In this document: positions 61,001 through 64,000 of the stretch, in pieces
How positions within the stretch are numbered: position 1 is the first letter of the stretch
Layout of the letters: each line of letters begins with the position of its first letter
Source: Chryseobacterium paridis
GTDB lineage: Bacteria > Bacteroidota > Bacteroidia > Flavobacteriales > Weeksellaceae
Reading direction: 5' to 3'
Length of the DNA stretch: 64,000 nt
Assembly: GCF_016595215.1 (NCBI RefSeq)
Contig: NZ_JAENHK010000010.1
Location: 186,001 to 250,000, forward strand
Notes under the pieces: generated by a model
Databases searched by the model: none
The model's input: the letters and a program-made list of their open reading frames with translations, nothing else
Told to the model about the DNA's origin: nothing
Program-made: the position numbers and the translations under genes

Positions 61001-63331
61001 CCTCAAAAAGAAGTGGCAAAAGAAACTCCGGTTTCCCAGGCTGATGACCATTTATATGAAGCATCAATAGAGTATATCGGGACACTGATAGCAGGAACTC
61101 TAAAGATCCCTGTAGCTAAATTACAACAGGATATTCCTTTCGAAGAATTCGGTATCGATTCTACAATAGTCGTAAGATTGACCAACCTGTTGGAAGAGAA
61201 ACTCGGTAAAGTTTCACGAACCGTATTTTTTGAATGTCAGACCTTGAGTGAATTGGTTTCTTATTTCCTGAAAACCCATCGCAATGAACTTCTGAAACTA
61301 ACAGGATCAGCAACAACTGTTGATCATAAGAAAGTAGCTTTTACAGATCAGGTAAAAAATATACAATCTACAGCATTAAATAAGGCAGTAGATCAACAAA
61401 CAGAAACTCTTGAAAAAGAACTTCCTGAATCATTAACACTATCTGAAGATATAGCGATTATCGGATTGAGTGGAAAATATCCTGATGCCAAGAATCTGGA
61501 TGAATTTTGGGAGAATCTTAAGTCAGGAAAAGACAGCATTAGAGAGATTCCTGAAGACCGATGGAAGATCAGCGATTTTTATGATCCTGTAAAAGGTAAA
61601 GAAGGTAAAACCTATAGCAAATGGGGCGGATTTATGAAAGATATCGATCTTTTTGACCCTCTATTCTTTAACATTTCTCCAAGGGAAGCAGAAATCATGG
61701 ATCCTCAGGAAAGACTTTTCTTACAAACAGTATGGGAAACCATGGAAGATGCGGGATATACAAAAGCCAAACTCCAGGGGAAAGTAAATGAAATAAGCGG
61801 TATGTCAGGACAGGTTGGAGTATACGTAGGAGTGATGTATGAAGAGTACCAGTTATTCGGAGCAGAAGAAACAGCAAAAGGAAATCCTACAGCTTTACTG
61901 GGTAACCCAAGCGGTATTGCAAACCGGATATCTTACTTTTTCAATTTCCACGGACCTAGTATGGCGGTAGATACCATGTGTTCTTCTTCTTTAACGGCGA
62001 TCCATATGGCTTGTAAAGATTTACAGTCAGGAGAAATAGAAATGGCTGTTGCAGGAGGAGTCAATTTAAGTCTGCACCAGAACAAATTTTTAATTTTAAG
62101 TGAAGGTGGATTCGCCTCCAGTAAAGGAAGATGTGAGAGTTTCGGAGAAGGTGGAGAAGGCTATGTTCCAGGTGAAGGAGTTGGAGCTGTATTACTAAAA
62201 CCTTTAAGTCGTGCTGTTGCAGACGGTGATCGTATCTACGGTGTTATTAAAGGCACAGCAGTAAACCATGGCGGCAAGACCAATGGCTATACAGTACCAA
62301 ATCCAAAAGCTCAGACTGCAGTCATTAAAGCAGCTATGAAAAAAGCAGGAATTCAACCTGAAGATTTCAGCTATATCGAAGCACATGGAACAGGAACAAG
62401 TTTAGGAGACCCTATAGAATTGACCGGATTAAAAAATGCATTCGAATCTGAAGCTAAACAATTTTGCAGCGTAGGTTCCGTAAAATCGAACATCGGGCAT
62501 TGCGAATCAGCAGCAGGAATATCAGGATTAACAAAGGTGTTGCTTCAAATGAAACATCGTCAATTGGTTCCTTCTCTGCATTCTGAAGTACTCAACCCGA
62601 ACATCGATTTTGAAAACAGTCCATTCAAAGTACAGCAATCTCTGGAAGAATGGTCAACACAAGATAATAAGGCACGAATAGCCGGAATCAGTAGTTTCGG
62701 TGCAGGAGGAAGTAATGCCCATATCATTATTCAAGAATATGTTAGCCCAGAGCTTGCGGATCAAAACATTTCTGGACCGGCAATTATTGTATTGTCAGCT
62801 AAAAATGGAAACAGACTCCGGGAGAAGGTTTCAGATCTGAAGGATTTTGTTGAAAAGAATGCAGAAATCAATCTTCATGATCTTGCATATACCTTACAGA
62901 CAGGACGAGACGCATTGGAAGAGCGTTTGGCATTTTTAGCCGAAAGCAAAGCTGATCTGATCTTGCAACTGAACAATTATCTCAACCATCATCTTGAAGA
63001 ATTACTTACTGGAAATGTCCGTAAAGATGATTCAGGGTTCATGCTCGAAGGAAAAGCAGGAAAAGCTTATTTGGAAAGTGCTCTCCAAGAAAGGGAAAGC
63101 GAGTCTCTGATCAAATTATGGATCAAAGGAGCGGTTATCGATTGGGATCTGTTATATCAGGATGTTAAACTATCCATCATCGGTTTGCCATCTTATCCTT
63201 TTGCAAAGGAAAGCTACTGGTTTGCCAAAAAAGAGGAAGATCCTGTAAAACATACGATTCAGGTACAGCCTATAAAACAAGTTCGGGATGAACAAAAACT
63301 ACATCCTCTTTTACATGCTTATAAAAATTAA
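37520..63331 (+). CDS. giant trans-AT polyketide synthase, seven KS domains
   Basis: 8,603 residues. Seven ketosynthases (active Cys188, 2040, 3492, 4538, 5980, 6699, 8154), six DH or DH-like domains (His616, 1486, 2511, 3962, 5000, 7156), four KR domains (Tyr1244, 3077, 5561, 7730) and seven ACPs (Ser1393, 1794, 3225, 4270, 5717, 6459, 7881). No acyltransferase is present: each KS is followed by a linker of 100-180 residues ending in a P-F-x-R/K-x-x-x-W type motif, then DH or ACP. This is the trans-AT architecture, with malonyl units loaded by a separate AT that must be encoded elsewhere. The protein begins with a KS, so it has no loading module and must receive a starter from another protein. 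It ends after KS7; the following gene supplies the matching DH. All KRs keep the catalytic Tyr and the Asp typical of B-type stereochemistry, predicting mainly E double bonds. Confidence 0.96.
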   Translation: MEDTSKNNLQLENRLNSTDIAVIGMSCRFPGADNYHDFWNNLINGTFSVTEIPESRWDWREYYGDPASDIPKTNSKWGGFINDMDKFDPLFFNISPKEAKYIDPQHRIFLEAAWHAVEDAGYSTESLSEKKVGVYVGVSKNDYAEMLQSTHQEISSFVSTGTVHSILANRVSFFLDIRGKSEVVDTACSSSLVALHNAIRDIRSGNCESALVGGVNALITPTMYLSHGKSGMLSSEGKCKTFDESSDGYVRGEGVGCIFIKPLAAAIADNDRIIGVIKGTGVNHNGRSNSLTSPSVRAQAEVINAALEDAELEAGQVSYIEAHGTATPLGDPIEISALKKVFGQYKTEDDINCTLGALKTNIGHLESAAGIAGLIKVLLCMKHGKIPGILHHKKLNPYIDLKGSPFIISTETTEWKPSENGIQSGALTAGVSSFGMGGVNAHVILQAYDGEQKRNTEEELKSYSIPLSARTEKQLKAYTERITDFIRKNSAELRIQDIAFTLQNGRDTMAAKAVLVVSDVEDLIKQLEEYISTGKINKTATDAENQLADGVRISLPGYPFERRRCWMDGASVSVATSNSAIVQELGVPLMQFSNKDQQQWEYETLLKSTDYFIHDHVVQGECMMPGVAYLEIARSVAEQACRRPVNELNDVCWMHSVKVYEENVPLQIKLTPVNTGFSFEITTTEGVHSNGNVLLKSNTASAGSIDLQKIKQRCSTVKTAEEIYHEFAKEGLAYKETFQTITEGFFAADEAICLLKSTAKENPVSSKVWEPSLLDGVFQTVVGLCIWGNVETQHQLLPFYLKAIRCYGNLADAHYAYVKKSDTYQNGNRFSFDLFLCDEHGNVILEFNEFMKRAYKSGPVAIEETVVPVIESLHYTADWLERPLGIHAERPASVIIFDTDASLYEKIKGELAYTKPVLVLPGDSYEKKDQYTYQLDVTDAASFKNLIKDLEEDGIVTDNWIYRWGMSRGEQVAENMQDIYALLYLSQALITAEYSGRIKLLFAYNYNDTKSAAIQQMAGGFARTLAYENPRISILTLGISEADAPSYQDIIVQEMTHYVMAPLLEVIYRNGLRQERTVVPVKQLNNSSSELLLKENGCYIITGGTGGLGMVFAAYLAEHYKANIVLIGRSLKNEAIEEKLQQLQQLGGNAAYYRANVADKRALSVAISKIKKKFKTINGVIHAAGLIEDSFIINKKVDSFERVITPKVYGTINLDECLQNETLDFFIVFSSIASLMPNQGQCDYASANNFLDHMMEIRNRREIEKGNHGISLAINWPLWESGGITVSDEEREHLWQVFGMKPMLNEDALKGFVKLLSTDNTSISGQAVLIEGIAAKIKSHLSVEHVFDQTHIERGDSEKGDFSSVLRNMIADILPKTSVITDTDSFNKLGLDSSGLVKLSAKLTEYVGATINPVLLIEYNTIKNLAANIANEVPSFDPEKIRESLSNDTAKSYIATTSLVDAERSDVKNLLFRKRYSNEEFFMQDHVVDGKYNVPGACYIEMGRQAATLLGKRICSLSNNYWPEVLSSEGPAINAYIQMVPKGSLYAYEIFSEDTSGRKTVHAMGDVNMETSIEPGELGTFDIQAAQERLNITISRETVYEQIIAEGLHVGPSFMPMKELWTNKEEALGHLILPLHVAETLPDYILHPSMLTGVFQTAIINNKPNGLENSKYIPVAIDEIVFTGQIPAECYVHTVAHEANKTRSGIRKFDAQVMDTEGNIIAKLNGFSIKETTNASNTVASAQSAAPKIKVAESGELAIDRIENLLKTLLHEGVGLEEEEMDAETSFEELGINSRMIIDLNRLLAKTFGNLSKTLFFEYRNINELAGYFQKKHAGVLKDLLGEPEEIDSTPERVEEIAPVDHSTEKSTNKDIAIVGVSGKYPKSNTLSDFWDLMKKGDDCIEEIPQDRFDYKGHFDEDRENGLLYARWGGFINDVDQFDPLFFNISPREAEKIDPQERLFLEVVWSTLEDAGITREKLTEQSKKVGVFVGALWQPYVNLGIEETAKGNPVAPSGLLYSIPNRVSYFFNWTGPSMAIDTACSASLTALHYACESIRSGESDSCIAGGVNLSLSLSKYLFLSQNNFLASDGRCRSFGIGDGYVPGEGIGAVLLKPLEKAIADGDQIYGVIKGTTVNHNGRTNGYTVPSPNLQGELIQSALQKTGIDPRTISYVEAHGTGTSLGDPIEMTGLCKAFDEYTDDKQFCAIGSVKSNIGHLEAAAGIAGLTKILLQFKHQYLVPSIHSATLNPNISFEDTPFYVPQNLAPWKRPVLINQNGQSEELPLRAMLSSFGAGGSNAHLIIEEFRVPEQTSKNELEQDPAIIVLSAKNEERLQEQVFNLKYSLEKDNTLSLVDIAYTLQTGRDAMENRVAFVVKDIPSLIGVLDDFLKDTDSQKTYTTGTCKIGTKGEEKSTEVQNRINAGDWAGIADLWIQGFLFDWNLLYAGKQPRKISLPTYPFAREHYWLPTAEGKLNSIGKIVDRTLHPLVHQNTSDLDQQKFSSTFSGEESFLADHQVRHNKILPGVAYLELAKAAGEFSTHQQVTQLKEVSWINPFWVHQSETLHIGLHRDQEDVVYEIYSGHEDTLITHNSGRLSNLLTAAPAKMNIQQLKKDCVNEITGSELYNAFDLEGLNLKSSFQQVETLYVAQEYALSKIKLVNNEGCVYPPCIMDSLLHAIYGLMDSYSLVLPFYAGEINFYKGLEESQELWGYAVRKKEGDNDKVVTADFYLLNENGETLLSFKDFIFLPLGSKDSDHSGIKTSSNEKGKVAYYQQEWKEEALSSEPLETANQMILIAGGAIDLCDKLQEELGQEVIAINQEKPVAFFNSVLSKIKEKIKEKGRTQITIVCQNSDYPEYGFVSGLLKTAHLEYPGIAGKVLAVDHLSMKNLEELTSIIEAEQNNKDVEVAYTNGVRTVKRSVSVTFDSQNTEGITFKKGGVYLLTGGAGGLGLKIAEHICSKNNITLILTGRSVWSETIKTSLSKIPGAVYHHCDLSNFEETQKLVHLINQEYGPLNGVIHSAGILRDSYIINKTSLQVDEVFAAKVEGTKNIDEATKDQPLDFMVFFSSITSIKGNAGQADYAAANAYMNTYATYRNTERNGKKANGKTLSICWTLWKEGGMQVNEEDIKHLETQLESLSLPSADGIKAFDTLLKNGKGEILVTYESIHEEVQVSKIEVDHTPIAQVAIDQSEMAEKISAKIIETVAALLKLNPSAIKRDKAFGDYGFESVSLTRFARQLNAFYELKLLPTVFYNYPTINDLKDFLMEEHHASVAQKHSSSVVVKSEEVQPATITHKRVAFNNEGRSSLPKTPVNVISNNTDTTQKAVAIIGISGRFPGSGDLDAFWKNISQNKDMITEITPDRWDWKAYYGDPLKEKNKTKAKWGGLISDIDKFDPLFFNISPREAELMDPQQRITLEAVYQALEDAAIAPDKIKGSDTSIFIGVSTSDYSMLVNNQSDLTGQGHYATGSVHSILVNRISYLLDIRGASEPVDTACSSSLIAIHRAVAHIRNGDSKMAIAGGVNALLSPELTLSFSESGMLSVDGRCKTFDESANGYVRGEGVGVVILKSLEQAEADGDHIYGIIRGSAENHGGKANTLTSPNPNAQKELLVKAYSRAGVHPADVSYIEAHGTGTSLGDPIEIEGLKLAFNTLYKQRNQTPAESAYCSIGSVKANIGHLEAAAGIAGVMKVILAMKHKTLPGNPHLIQTNPYLNLDGSPFRLQQNTTDWKVADNKPRIAGISSFGFGGANAHLIIEEYIPATRKEIVEGQPAVILLSAKNADRLKAKALQLKIFLQAHPDTDLHELAYTLQSGREAMEERLAWIAESQEDLLTQLENYTNGNNFGFYQGNTNQEQIGFLLEGTAGKAYVETAFKNNEIKSLAQLWVKGIDVDWKLLYTDILPKRISLPVYPFARQRYWIPDSPKKVLHTPISENHLHPLLHTDESNGKQQQYAAVYNGTESFLDDHIVRDEKILPGVAYLEIARAAGALSSQKQVVKLKNVSWLNPLKLENGTVSIAIALEPEQTGLNYKIYNQKNSQLLYGNGLVITGEAEPLGRYDLEMMKAACTKVIPGAEVYHNFKENGLNLGKSFRGVAQINVGEGIALSEIRLEELEGCMYTPGIMDSLLHTIYGLVISGGEAYSLELPYFVKEVHFYQPITDASVLWGYARKSENYKDGDQVVAYDLDLLNNEGDVLLSFKDFVALPLDGLETTVQEDTTDETVEESVEEQVAAPVEASLLKKKATDKIISIVAELVRMEPADIENDKKFGDYGFDSILLTRFNNELNGYYDLDLMPTVFYNYATINKLAAFMTEEYTEALTALHGEVPAAPTVKPVEKITIKKTAFSTTVATPVKQPVKQFTPYKPEPESANEPIAIIGMSGRFPGSPDLDTFWKNISENKDLITEVPADRWDWKKYDGDPLTEKNKTRSKWGGFLTDIDKFDPAFFSISPMEAELMDPQQRILMESVYEALEDGGIATESIKGTNTGIFIGVSASDYLIRLRHETDLAGQMHTTTGSVHSMMVNRISYLLDINGPSEPVDTACSSSLIAIHRAVENIRNGMCNMAIAGGVNALLSPELTLSFSQSGMLSKDGRCKTFDQSANGYVRGEGVGIIVLKSLKQAIADGDPIHAVIRSTAENHGGRANTLTSPNPIAQRDLLLHAYRSAGIDPRDVSYIEAHGTGTPLGDPIEAEGLKLAFKDLYKDRGLQQPAEPHCSIGSVKTNIGHLESAAGIASTIKVLLCMKHNTLPGNPHLKNPNEYLKLNGSIFQLRKETGPWITSDDRPKIAGISSFGFGGANSHIVIEEYRPAQITPYQEETEAIIVLSAKTKDNLKQQASNLLDFVQKTPEANLSDIAYTLQTGRDEMEGRLALVVANKIELMSRLTDYLSGNSEHGFTGNIKQDKTGSGNTYISIAIDNKDLISLAGLWVKGASVDWNLLYDNGRPSKINLPVYPFTKNRYWIPVSSFLLKTMANTRIHPLLHMNESDLNEQKYTSIFTGEEIFLSDHKVRNEKILPGVAYLELARIAGTLSTGQKVTQLKNISWVNPISIVDDYAKISTAIYMDGDQLCYEVYNDEEVVHGNGQISTDKLIQPENMDINALKAKANKVLDGKGMYNEFLAAGLDLGVAYQGVQKMYADDYGCLAKINLTSLEGFMYTPGILDSMLHTIYGFQQLADETYSLALPYFMGEMSCYQTLEGQSLWAYARKNKQTKSEDKLAAYDIDLINDHGVVLVSFRNFVALPLDGFKPTKSVKKDIDTFIYQPVWEEMVAENSSKVRETEKQFIWLAGGIDSLSEALKERLGIPVQAIAIDQPVEYFTTILEQLKSYLKKNASMHITVVYPNHQYPQAGFITGLLKTAVQENPGVTGQTIGVSSLDPDFLLELLKNELSKNAEIRYDQGVFKTKQFRPVVKDILAVDQMAIRENGVYLITGGAGGLGQIFAKHISKTKNVKIILTGRRTADQEIEKLLSEIPGTVYYPCDITDYQDTERLLTTIKETYQGLNGIIHSAGTLRDSFIQNKTQEHLEQVLHPKITGAKVLDEVTKDEPLDFMMFFSSVAAITGNAGQADYASANTYLDHYVEYRNEAATRGQRSGKTISMNWPLWKSGGMQVSAAGEKYLESQFGMIPMATETGLEMFDLILKAQSGQYAVYFGKEEGISRTTGNAVAGTQKNVSVPKSTNENVGGSKTAKDKIVREVSEIVAKLLKMEVAMVDQETEFGEYGFDSLLMTQFTSTLNNFYDLKLMPTVFYNYPAIGVFSEFLIKEYPNLAIESESALKVVTPAQDSTQSNQFSGRKNRKYSLQYNSSPVKAAQKPAEEGIAIIGISGRFPGSPDINTFWERIKNNEDLITEIPRDRWSWQEYYGDPQKESRKTKAKWGGFISDIDKFDPLFFNISPKEAALMDPQQRITLEAVYHALEDAGIATSALRGTNTGTFIGVSAVDYSMLLNNGTDLTSLAQFSTGAAHSILVNRISYLLDIHGPSEPVDTACSSALIAIHRGVEHIRNGHCDMAIAGGVNAILSPELTLSFSSAGMLSEDGRCKTFDQRANGYVRGEGVGIVILKSLSKAEADGDHIYGVIRGTAENHGGRANTLTSPNPNAQRDLLVKAYRNSDIDPRDISYIEAHGTGTALGDPIEIEGLKLTFNTLYEDKGLQQTQKAYCSIGSVKTNAGHLESAAGMAGLAKVLMAMKHKVLPGNPHLQNPNAYLQMENTPFRLQKETTEWTSEGNKPRIAGISSFGFGGANAHIIIEEYQSSKMAHKIEGSAIIPLSAKTKDQLQQQIINLKNYLELNPQLDIHNVAYTLQNGREKMKEKAVFIAADTKDLINLLSEKRDLNVPVCKPEENKTALISTAESWLSGVLKDWSACYLGQKPAKISLPVYPFARNRYWIPEGKKTVVVSVNQPDQEVFEYSSENITIEDTTEPADLKTKTVQDNSWLMAKLIQIAAATIVLPEQDFDTTTQFKDYGFDSIMGVELVNNINSELNITIKATDLYSYPNINLMTDYVLRNFSEELQAPVEVHQYSVADRTILTEKKSQTVENKTSTHSDSAAEIAIIGISGQFGTANDLNDYWKVLAEGQCLVKEIKDEKWTRDHSNIEGQTRWASCLENPDYFDPLFFKLSGSEAEMMDPMQRLFLEHSWKAIEDAGIDPDSLSSLKCGVYAGAGHSDYIAGTEGTLPSALWGNSSAILASRISYFLNLKGPAIAVNTACSSSLVAMDLGFNSLQRGDTDLVLAGGVNIINSAHSHDMAVRAGMLSADGRCYTFDSRANGFVMGEGVGVVVLKRLADAERDNDRIYGVIKGSLTNQDGTTNGITAPSVISQEELEKEVYDRFNINPETITYVEAHGTGTGLGDPIEFEALNASFRAYTNQQNFCSLGSVKTNIGHALEAAGVASVLKVLLAMKHKQLPPSINYETPNALINFKGSPFKIQDTLTDWNIPAHTKRRAAISSFGFSGTNAHMVIEEYIPQEKREVKHNGDVLIVLSAKSREQLIVQAEQLVEHIKNEPLISLYDIAYTLQVGRSVMEERLAVPAKTIEDLVNRLTDFTTGKGGHYFTGNIRQHKKEVNRSSEASAIQNALANKFWTAVGEYWVKGFPVKWNVLYQETKCNKVSLPHYPFARERYWLKSEQKIVTSSAIAHPLLHQNNSSLKNCLFSSLLNGSESFLRDHKVFGEQVLPGVAYLEMARVAGEMGAEVSIAQLREVNWLQPVKINTEPVQLHINIETLNNEWTYKIYSGPDEKQLHGQGIMGSVSSSVPQIKNINKLRNSFISKMDKAAYYELFRSIGLDYGTTFQGVQEVWYNGESALSRIELTPEIGFTLSPGMMDGALQTCMAISLSDQSQQLMLPFSVREINIYQPLSEEIWCYVRKNSSGKQSSSYEIEMLNKQGEVLISFTELVVLTLENNNSTSSVTHENKRQNTVTSENSIGLHLYANEWQEAGLEEFNSKRTNTSVAPLVFLAGGSAVLAEKLEESLECEVKIIHENAPEETFIQVLGEIQQRKPVGQMIQLVYPAGEGIDYSFLSGLLKTAVQESLVSAGKLIEVDNLSINGLDELVRILQIEQENTDAEVRYHLGRREVKKLKVLNTTDNQDVKTPVKENGVYLITGGAGGLGLLFADYFNQIAGTKVILVGRSELNASQKGRLRELSNTAYERCDIIDLGSVTALIGKIKNEYGRIDGIIHSAGVTRDSLMIHKTAVEVRDVFSAKVKGAKNIDLATKNENLDFTVYFSSLAGIFGNTGQSDYASANLWLDHFASHLEMERLRGKRTGKTVSINWPLWKEGGMQISAEQEKYMAHHFGLWPMLTADGLHAFDTLLNSNFNQGIVIYGDPEKLGIEKGSSLPQKEVAKETPVSQADDHLYEASIEYIGTLIAGTLKIPVAKLQQDIPFEEFGIDSTIVVRLTNLLEEKLGKVSRTVFFECQTLSELVSYFLKTHRNELLKLTGSATTVDHKKVAFTDQVKNIQSTALNKAVDQQTETLEKELPESLTLSEDIAIIGLSGKYPDAKNLDEFWENLKSGKDSIREIPEDRWKISDFYDPVKGKEGKTYSKWGGFMKDIDLFDPLFFNISPREAEIMDPQERLFLQTVWETMEDAGYTKAKLQGKVNEISGMSGQVGVYVGVMYEEYQLFGAEETAKGNPTALLGNPSGIANRISYFFNFHGPSMAVDTMCSSSLTAIHMACKDLQSGEIEMAVAGGVNLSLHQNKFLILSEGGFASSKGRCESFGEGGEGYVPGEGVGAVLLKPLSRAVADGDRIYGVIKGTAVNHGGKTNGYTVPNPKAQTAVIKAAMKKAGIQPEDFSYIEAHGTGTSLGDPIELTGLKNAFESEAKQFCSVGSVKSNIGHCESAAGISGLTKVLLQMKHRQLVPSLHSEVLNPNIDFENSPFKVQQSLEEWSTQDNKARIAGISSFGAGGSNAHIIIQEYVSPELADQNISGPAIIVLSAKNGNRLREKVSDLKDFVEKNAEINLHDLAYTLQTGRDALEERLAFLAESKADLILQLNNYLNHHLEELLTGNVRKDDSGFMLEGKAGKAYLESALQERESESLIKLWIKGAVIDWDLLYQDVKLSIIGLPSYPFAKESYWFAKKEEDPVKHTIQVQPIKQVRDEQKLHPLLHAYKN
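43125..47320 (+). other. PKS module 2: KS-DH-KR-ACP
   Basis: KS2 (C2040 in D-T-A-C-S-A-S), DH3 (H2511-Q-V-R-H-N-K-I-L-P; the motif Gly is His; D2668 in D-S-L-L-H), KR2 (Y3077 in A-D-Y-A-A-A-N), ACP3 (S3225 in G-F-E-S). Predicted to give an alpha,beta-double bond if DH3 is active. Confidence 0.85.
47480..50460 (+). other. PKS module 3: KS-DH-ACP, no KR
   Basis: KS3 (C3492), DH4 (H3962-I-V-R-D-E-K-I-L-P; D4119), then only about 35 residues before ACP4 (S4270). A DH without a KR has no beta-hydroxyl to act on, so a KR must act in trans, or the DH is silent and the module leaves a beta-keto group or accepts some other change. Confidence 0.85.
50617..54800 (+). other. PKS module 4: KS-DH-KR-ACP
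   Basis: KS4 (C4538), DH5 (H5000-K-V-R-N-E-K-I-L-P; D5155), KR3 (G-G-A-G-G-L-G; Y5561 in A-D-Y-A-S-A-N), ACP5 (S5717). Closely resembles modules 2 and 3 in KS and DH sequence, consistent with duplication. Confidence 0.85.
54940..57030 (+). other. PKS module 5: KS-ACP, probable beta-branching module
   Basis: KS5 (C5980 in D-T-A-C-S-S-A) and ACP6 (S6459) with no reductive domain between them. The ACP reads G-F-D-S-I-M-G-V-E-L...I-K-A-T-D-L-Y-S-Y-P, the pattern of carriers served by HMG-CoA-synthase-like enzymes, although the characteristic Trp after G-V-E is Leu here. A beta-keto group left by this module is the substrate such branching needs. Confidence 0.7.
57135..61305 (+). other. PKS module 6: divergent KS-DH-KR-ACP
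   Basis: KS6 differs from the others: the active site is N-T-A-C6699-S-S-S, and the region before it reads W-A-S-C-L-E-N-P-D-Y-F-D-P with K-L-S-G-S-E-A-E-M-M-D-P. DH6 is fully canonical (H7156-K-V-F-G-E-Q-V-L-P; D7313 in D-G-A-L-Q). KR4 has Y7730, ACP7 has S7881. The different KS clade suits acceptance of a beta-branched intermediate from module 5. Confidence 0.8.
61440..63331 (+). other. PKS module 7, first part: KS only
   Basis: KS7 (C8154 in D-T-M-C-S-S-S) and its post-KS linker, ending P-L-L-H-A-Y-K-N just where a DH would begin. The DH is on the next gene, so module 7 is split between two proteins. Confidence 0.85.
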
Positions 63332-63344
63332 TTGACTTATTATC

Positions 63345-64000
63345 ATGAAACAACACCAATTCAACAGTATATATAACGGAAAAGAATTTTTTTTAACGGA
63401 CCATAAAGTGCTTGGAACAAAGGTACTGCCTGGGGTCACCTATCTTGAGATGGCCCGCGCAGCAGGAGAATATGTTTCCGGAAAAAACATCACTCAGCTT
63501 AGGGACATTAGTTGGCTGCAACCCGTTAAGATCATTGACTCACCCGTTCAGCTTTATATGAACGTGGTGGAGCAGGGAGATGGATTAACCTATGAAATAT
63601 TCAGCGGTGAAACAGAAACTCAATTGCATACCAAAGGAATTTTAGGGACAGCGGACCAACAGTCTCCGGAAATAAGAGATATCAACCATCTTCGTGATCT
63701 TTTTAAAGATTCCGAAAGCCATAAAGAAGGTGCTGATTATTATAAAATAATGAATTCCATTGGGCTTGAGTATGGGAAAACCTTTCAGGGAATCCAGGAA
63801 ATTTTTTACAATGGAAAAGCAGCTTTGTCAAGAATTGCTTTATCAGCAGCAGAAGGCTTTGTATGGACTCCGGGAATGATGGATAGCGCATTGCAAACCT
63901 GTATGGGAATTAGCCTTGCAGATCAGAATCAACAATTGATGCTGCCCTTCAGTGTCAGAGAAATGAATATTTACCAGGCGCTTCCGGAAGAGATCTGGTG
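63345..64000 (+). CDS. next trans-AT PKS protein, N-terminal DH domain (partial)
   Basis: An ATG 13 bp after the giant PKS stop opens a frame that runs to the window edge (218 codons). It starts directly with a DH: H20-K-V-L-G-T-K-V-L-P, then M-M-D180-S-A-L-Q, both catalytic motifs canonical and closely similar to DH6. Upstream in the same frame there is a TGA at 63333-63335, so this is the true start region and not a continuation. It completes module 7 begun by KS7. A KR, ACP and later modules are expected beyond the window. Confidence 0.9.
   Translation, partial: MKQHQFNSIYNGKEFFLTDHKVLGTKVLPGVTYLEMARAAGEYVSGKNITQLRDISWLQPVKIIDSPVQLYMNVVEQGDGLTYEIFSGETETQLHTKGILGTADQQSPEIRDINHLRDLFKDSESHKEGADYYKIMNSIGLEYGKTFQGIQEIFYNGKAALSRIALSAAEGFVWTPGMMDSALQTCMGISLADQNQQLMLPFSVREMNIYQALPEEIW

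Noticed and set aside
37520..63331. Integrated acyltransferase domains in the PKS
   Set aside because: No G-H-S-x-G nucleophile motif or 300-residue AT-sized block was found between any KS and the next domain.
63329..63347. Frameshift error splitting one PKS gene
   Set aside because: Stops occur in the frames of both ORFs within the 13-bp gap and an ATG follows, so a natural gene boundary is more likely.

Overview
The window looks like a piece of a Flavobacteriia chromosome, most likely Chryseobacterium or a close Weeksellaceae relative. The DNA is AT-rich, ribosome binding sites are weak or absent, secreted proteins carry signal peptides ending in a short 'F-A-Q' type cleavage site, and the gene content (TonB-linked beta-barrel receptor, PorT-like barrel, LytS/LytTR pair) is typical of Bacteroidota. 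No rRNA, tRNA, insertion sequence or CRISPR array was seen. Almost the whole window is secondary-metabolite machinery.

Region 1 (1-32,990) is a non-ribosomal peptide locus on the + strand in two transcription blocks. Block A (to about 8,274) has the end of a SyrP/TauD-like Fe(II)/2-oxoglutarate dioxygenase, a two-module NRPS (degenerate C-A-T-C-A-T) and a CmlA-type diiron beta-hydroxylase, closed by a hairpin terminator. Block B (8,433-32,913) is a run of nine closely packed genes: NRPS (docking-C-A-T-E-C-A-T-E-C'), beta-barrel receptor, GT1 glycosyltransferase, type II thioesterase, SyrD-type ABC exporter, NRPS (C-A-T-C), membrane-anchored S33-type peptidase, a DUF6625-like putative glycosyltransferase and a small C39-like protein. 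It ends at a perfect 17-bp hairpin. The specificity residues I read are Asn/Asp, aromatic, aromatic (D), aromatic (D) and Gly. If the proteins act in gene order the backbone is Asn-Aro-D-Aro-D-Aro-Gly, probably beta-hydroxylated and glycosylated. No NRPS here has a thioesterase domain; the last protein ends in an intact condensation domain, a candidate release catalyst.

Region 2 (32,990-37,519) is a short interlude: a minus-strand aldo/keto reductase, a divergent intergenic region with a perfect TGTGA-N6-TCACA palindrome, a LytS-like histidine kinase overlapping a LytTR response regulator, a PorT-like outer-membrane barrel, and 813 bp without a large gene that holds a 44-codon ORF and a 14-bp palindrome next to a possible promoter.

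Region 3 (37,520-end) begins a trans-AT polyketide locus. A single 8,603-residue protein carries seven KS domains and no AT: KS-DH-KR-ACP-DH*-ACP / KS-DH-KR-ACP / KS-DH-ACP / KS-DH-KR-ACP / KS-ACP / KS-DH-KR-ACP / KS. The next protein starts 13 bp later directly with the DH that the last KS lacks, and runs off the window. The layout predicts a polyene-rich chain with one probable beta-branch. The trans-acting AT, beta-branching enzymes and release domain are not in the window. Whether regions 1 and 3 make one product or two cannot be decided here; the regulators between them make co-control possible.
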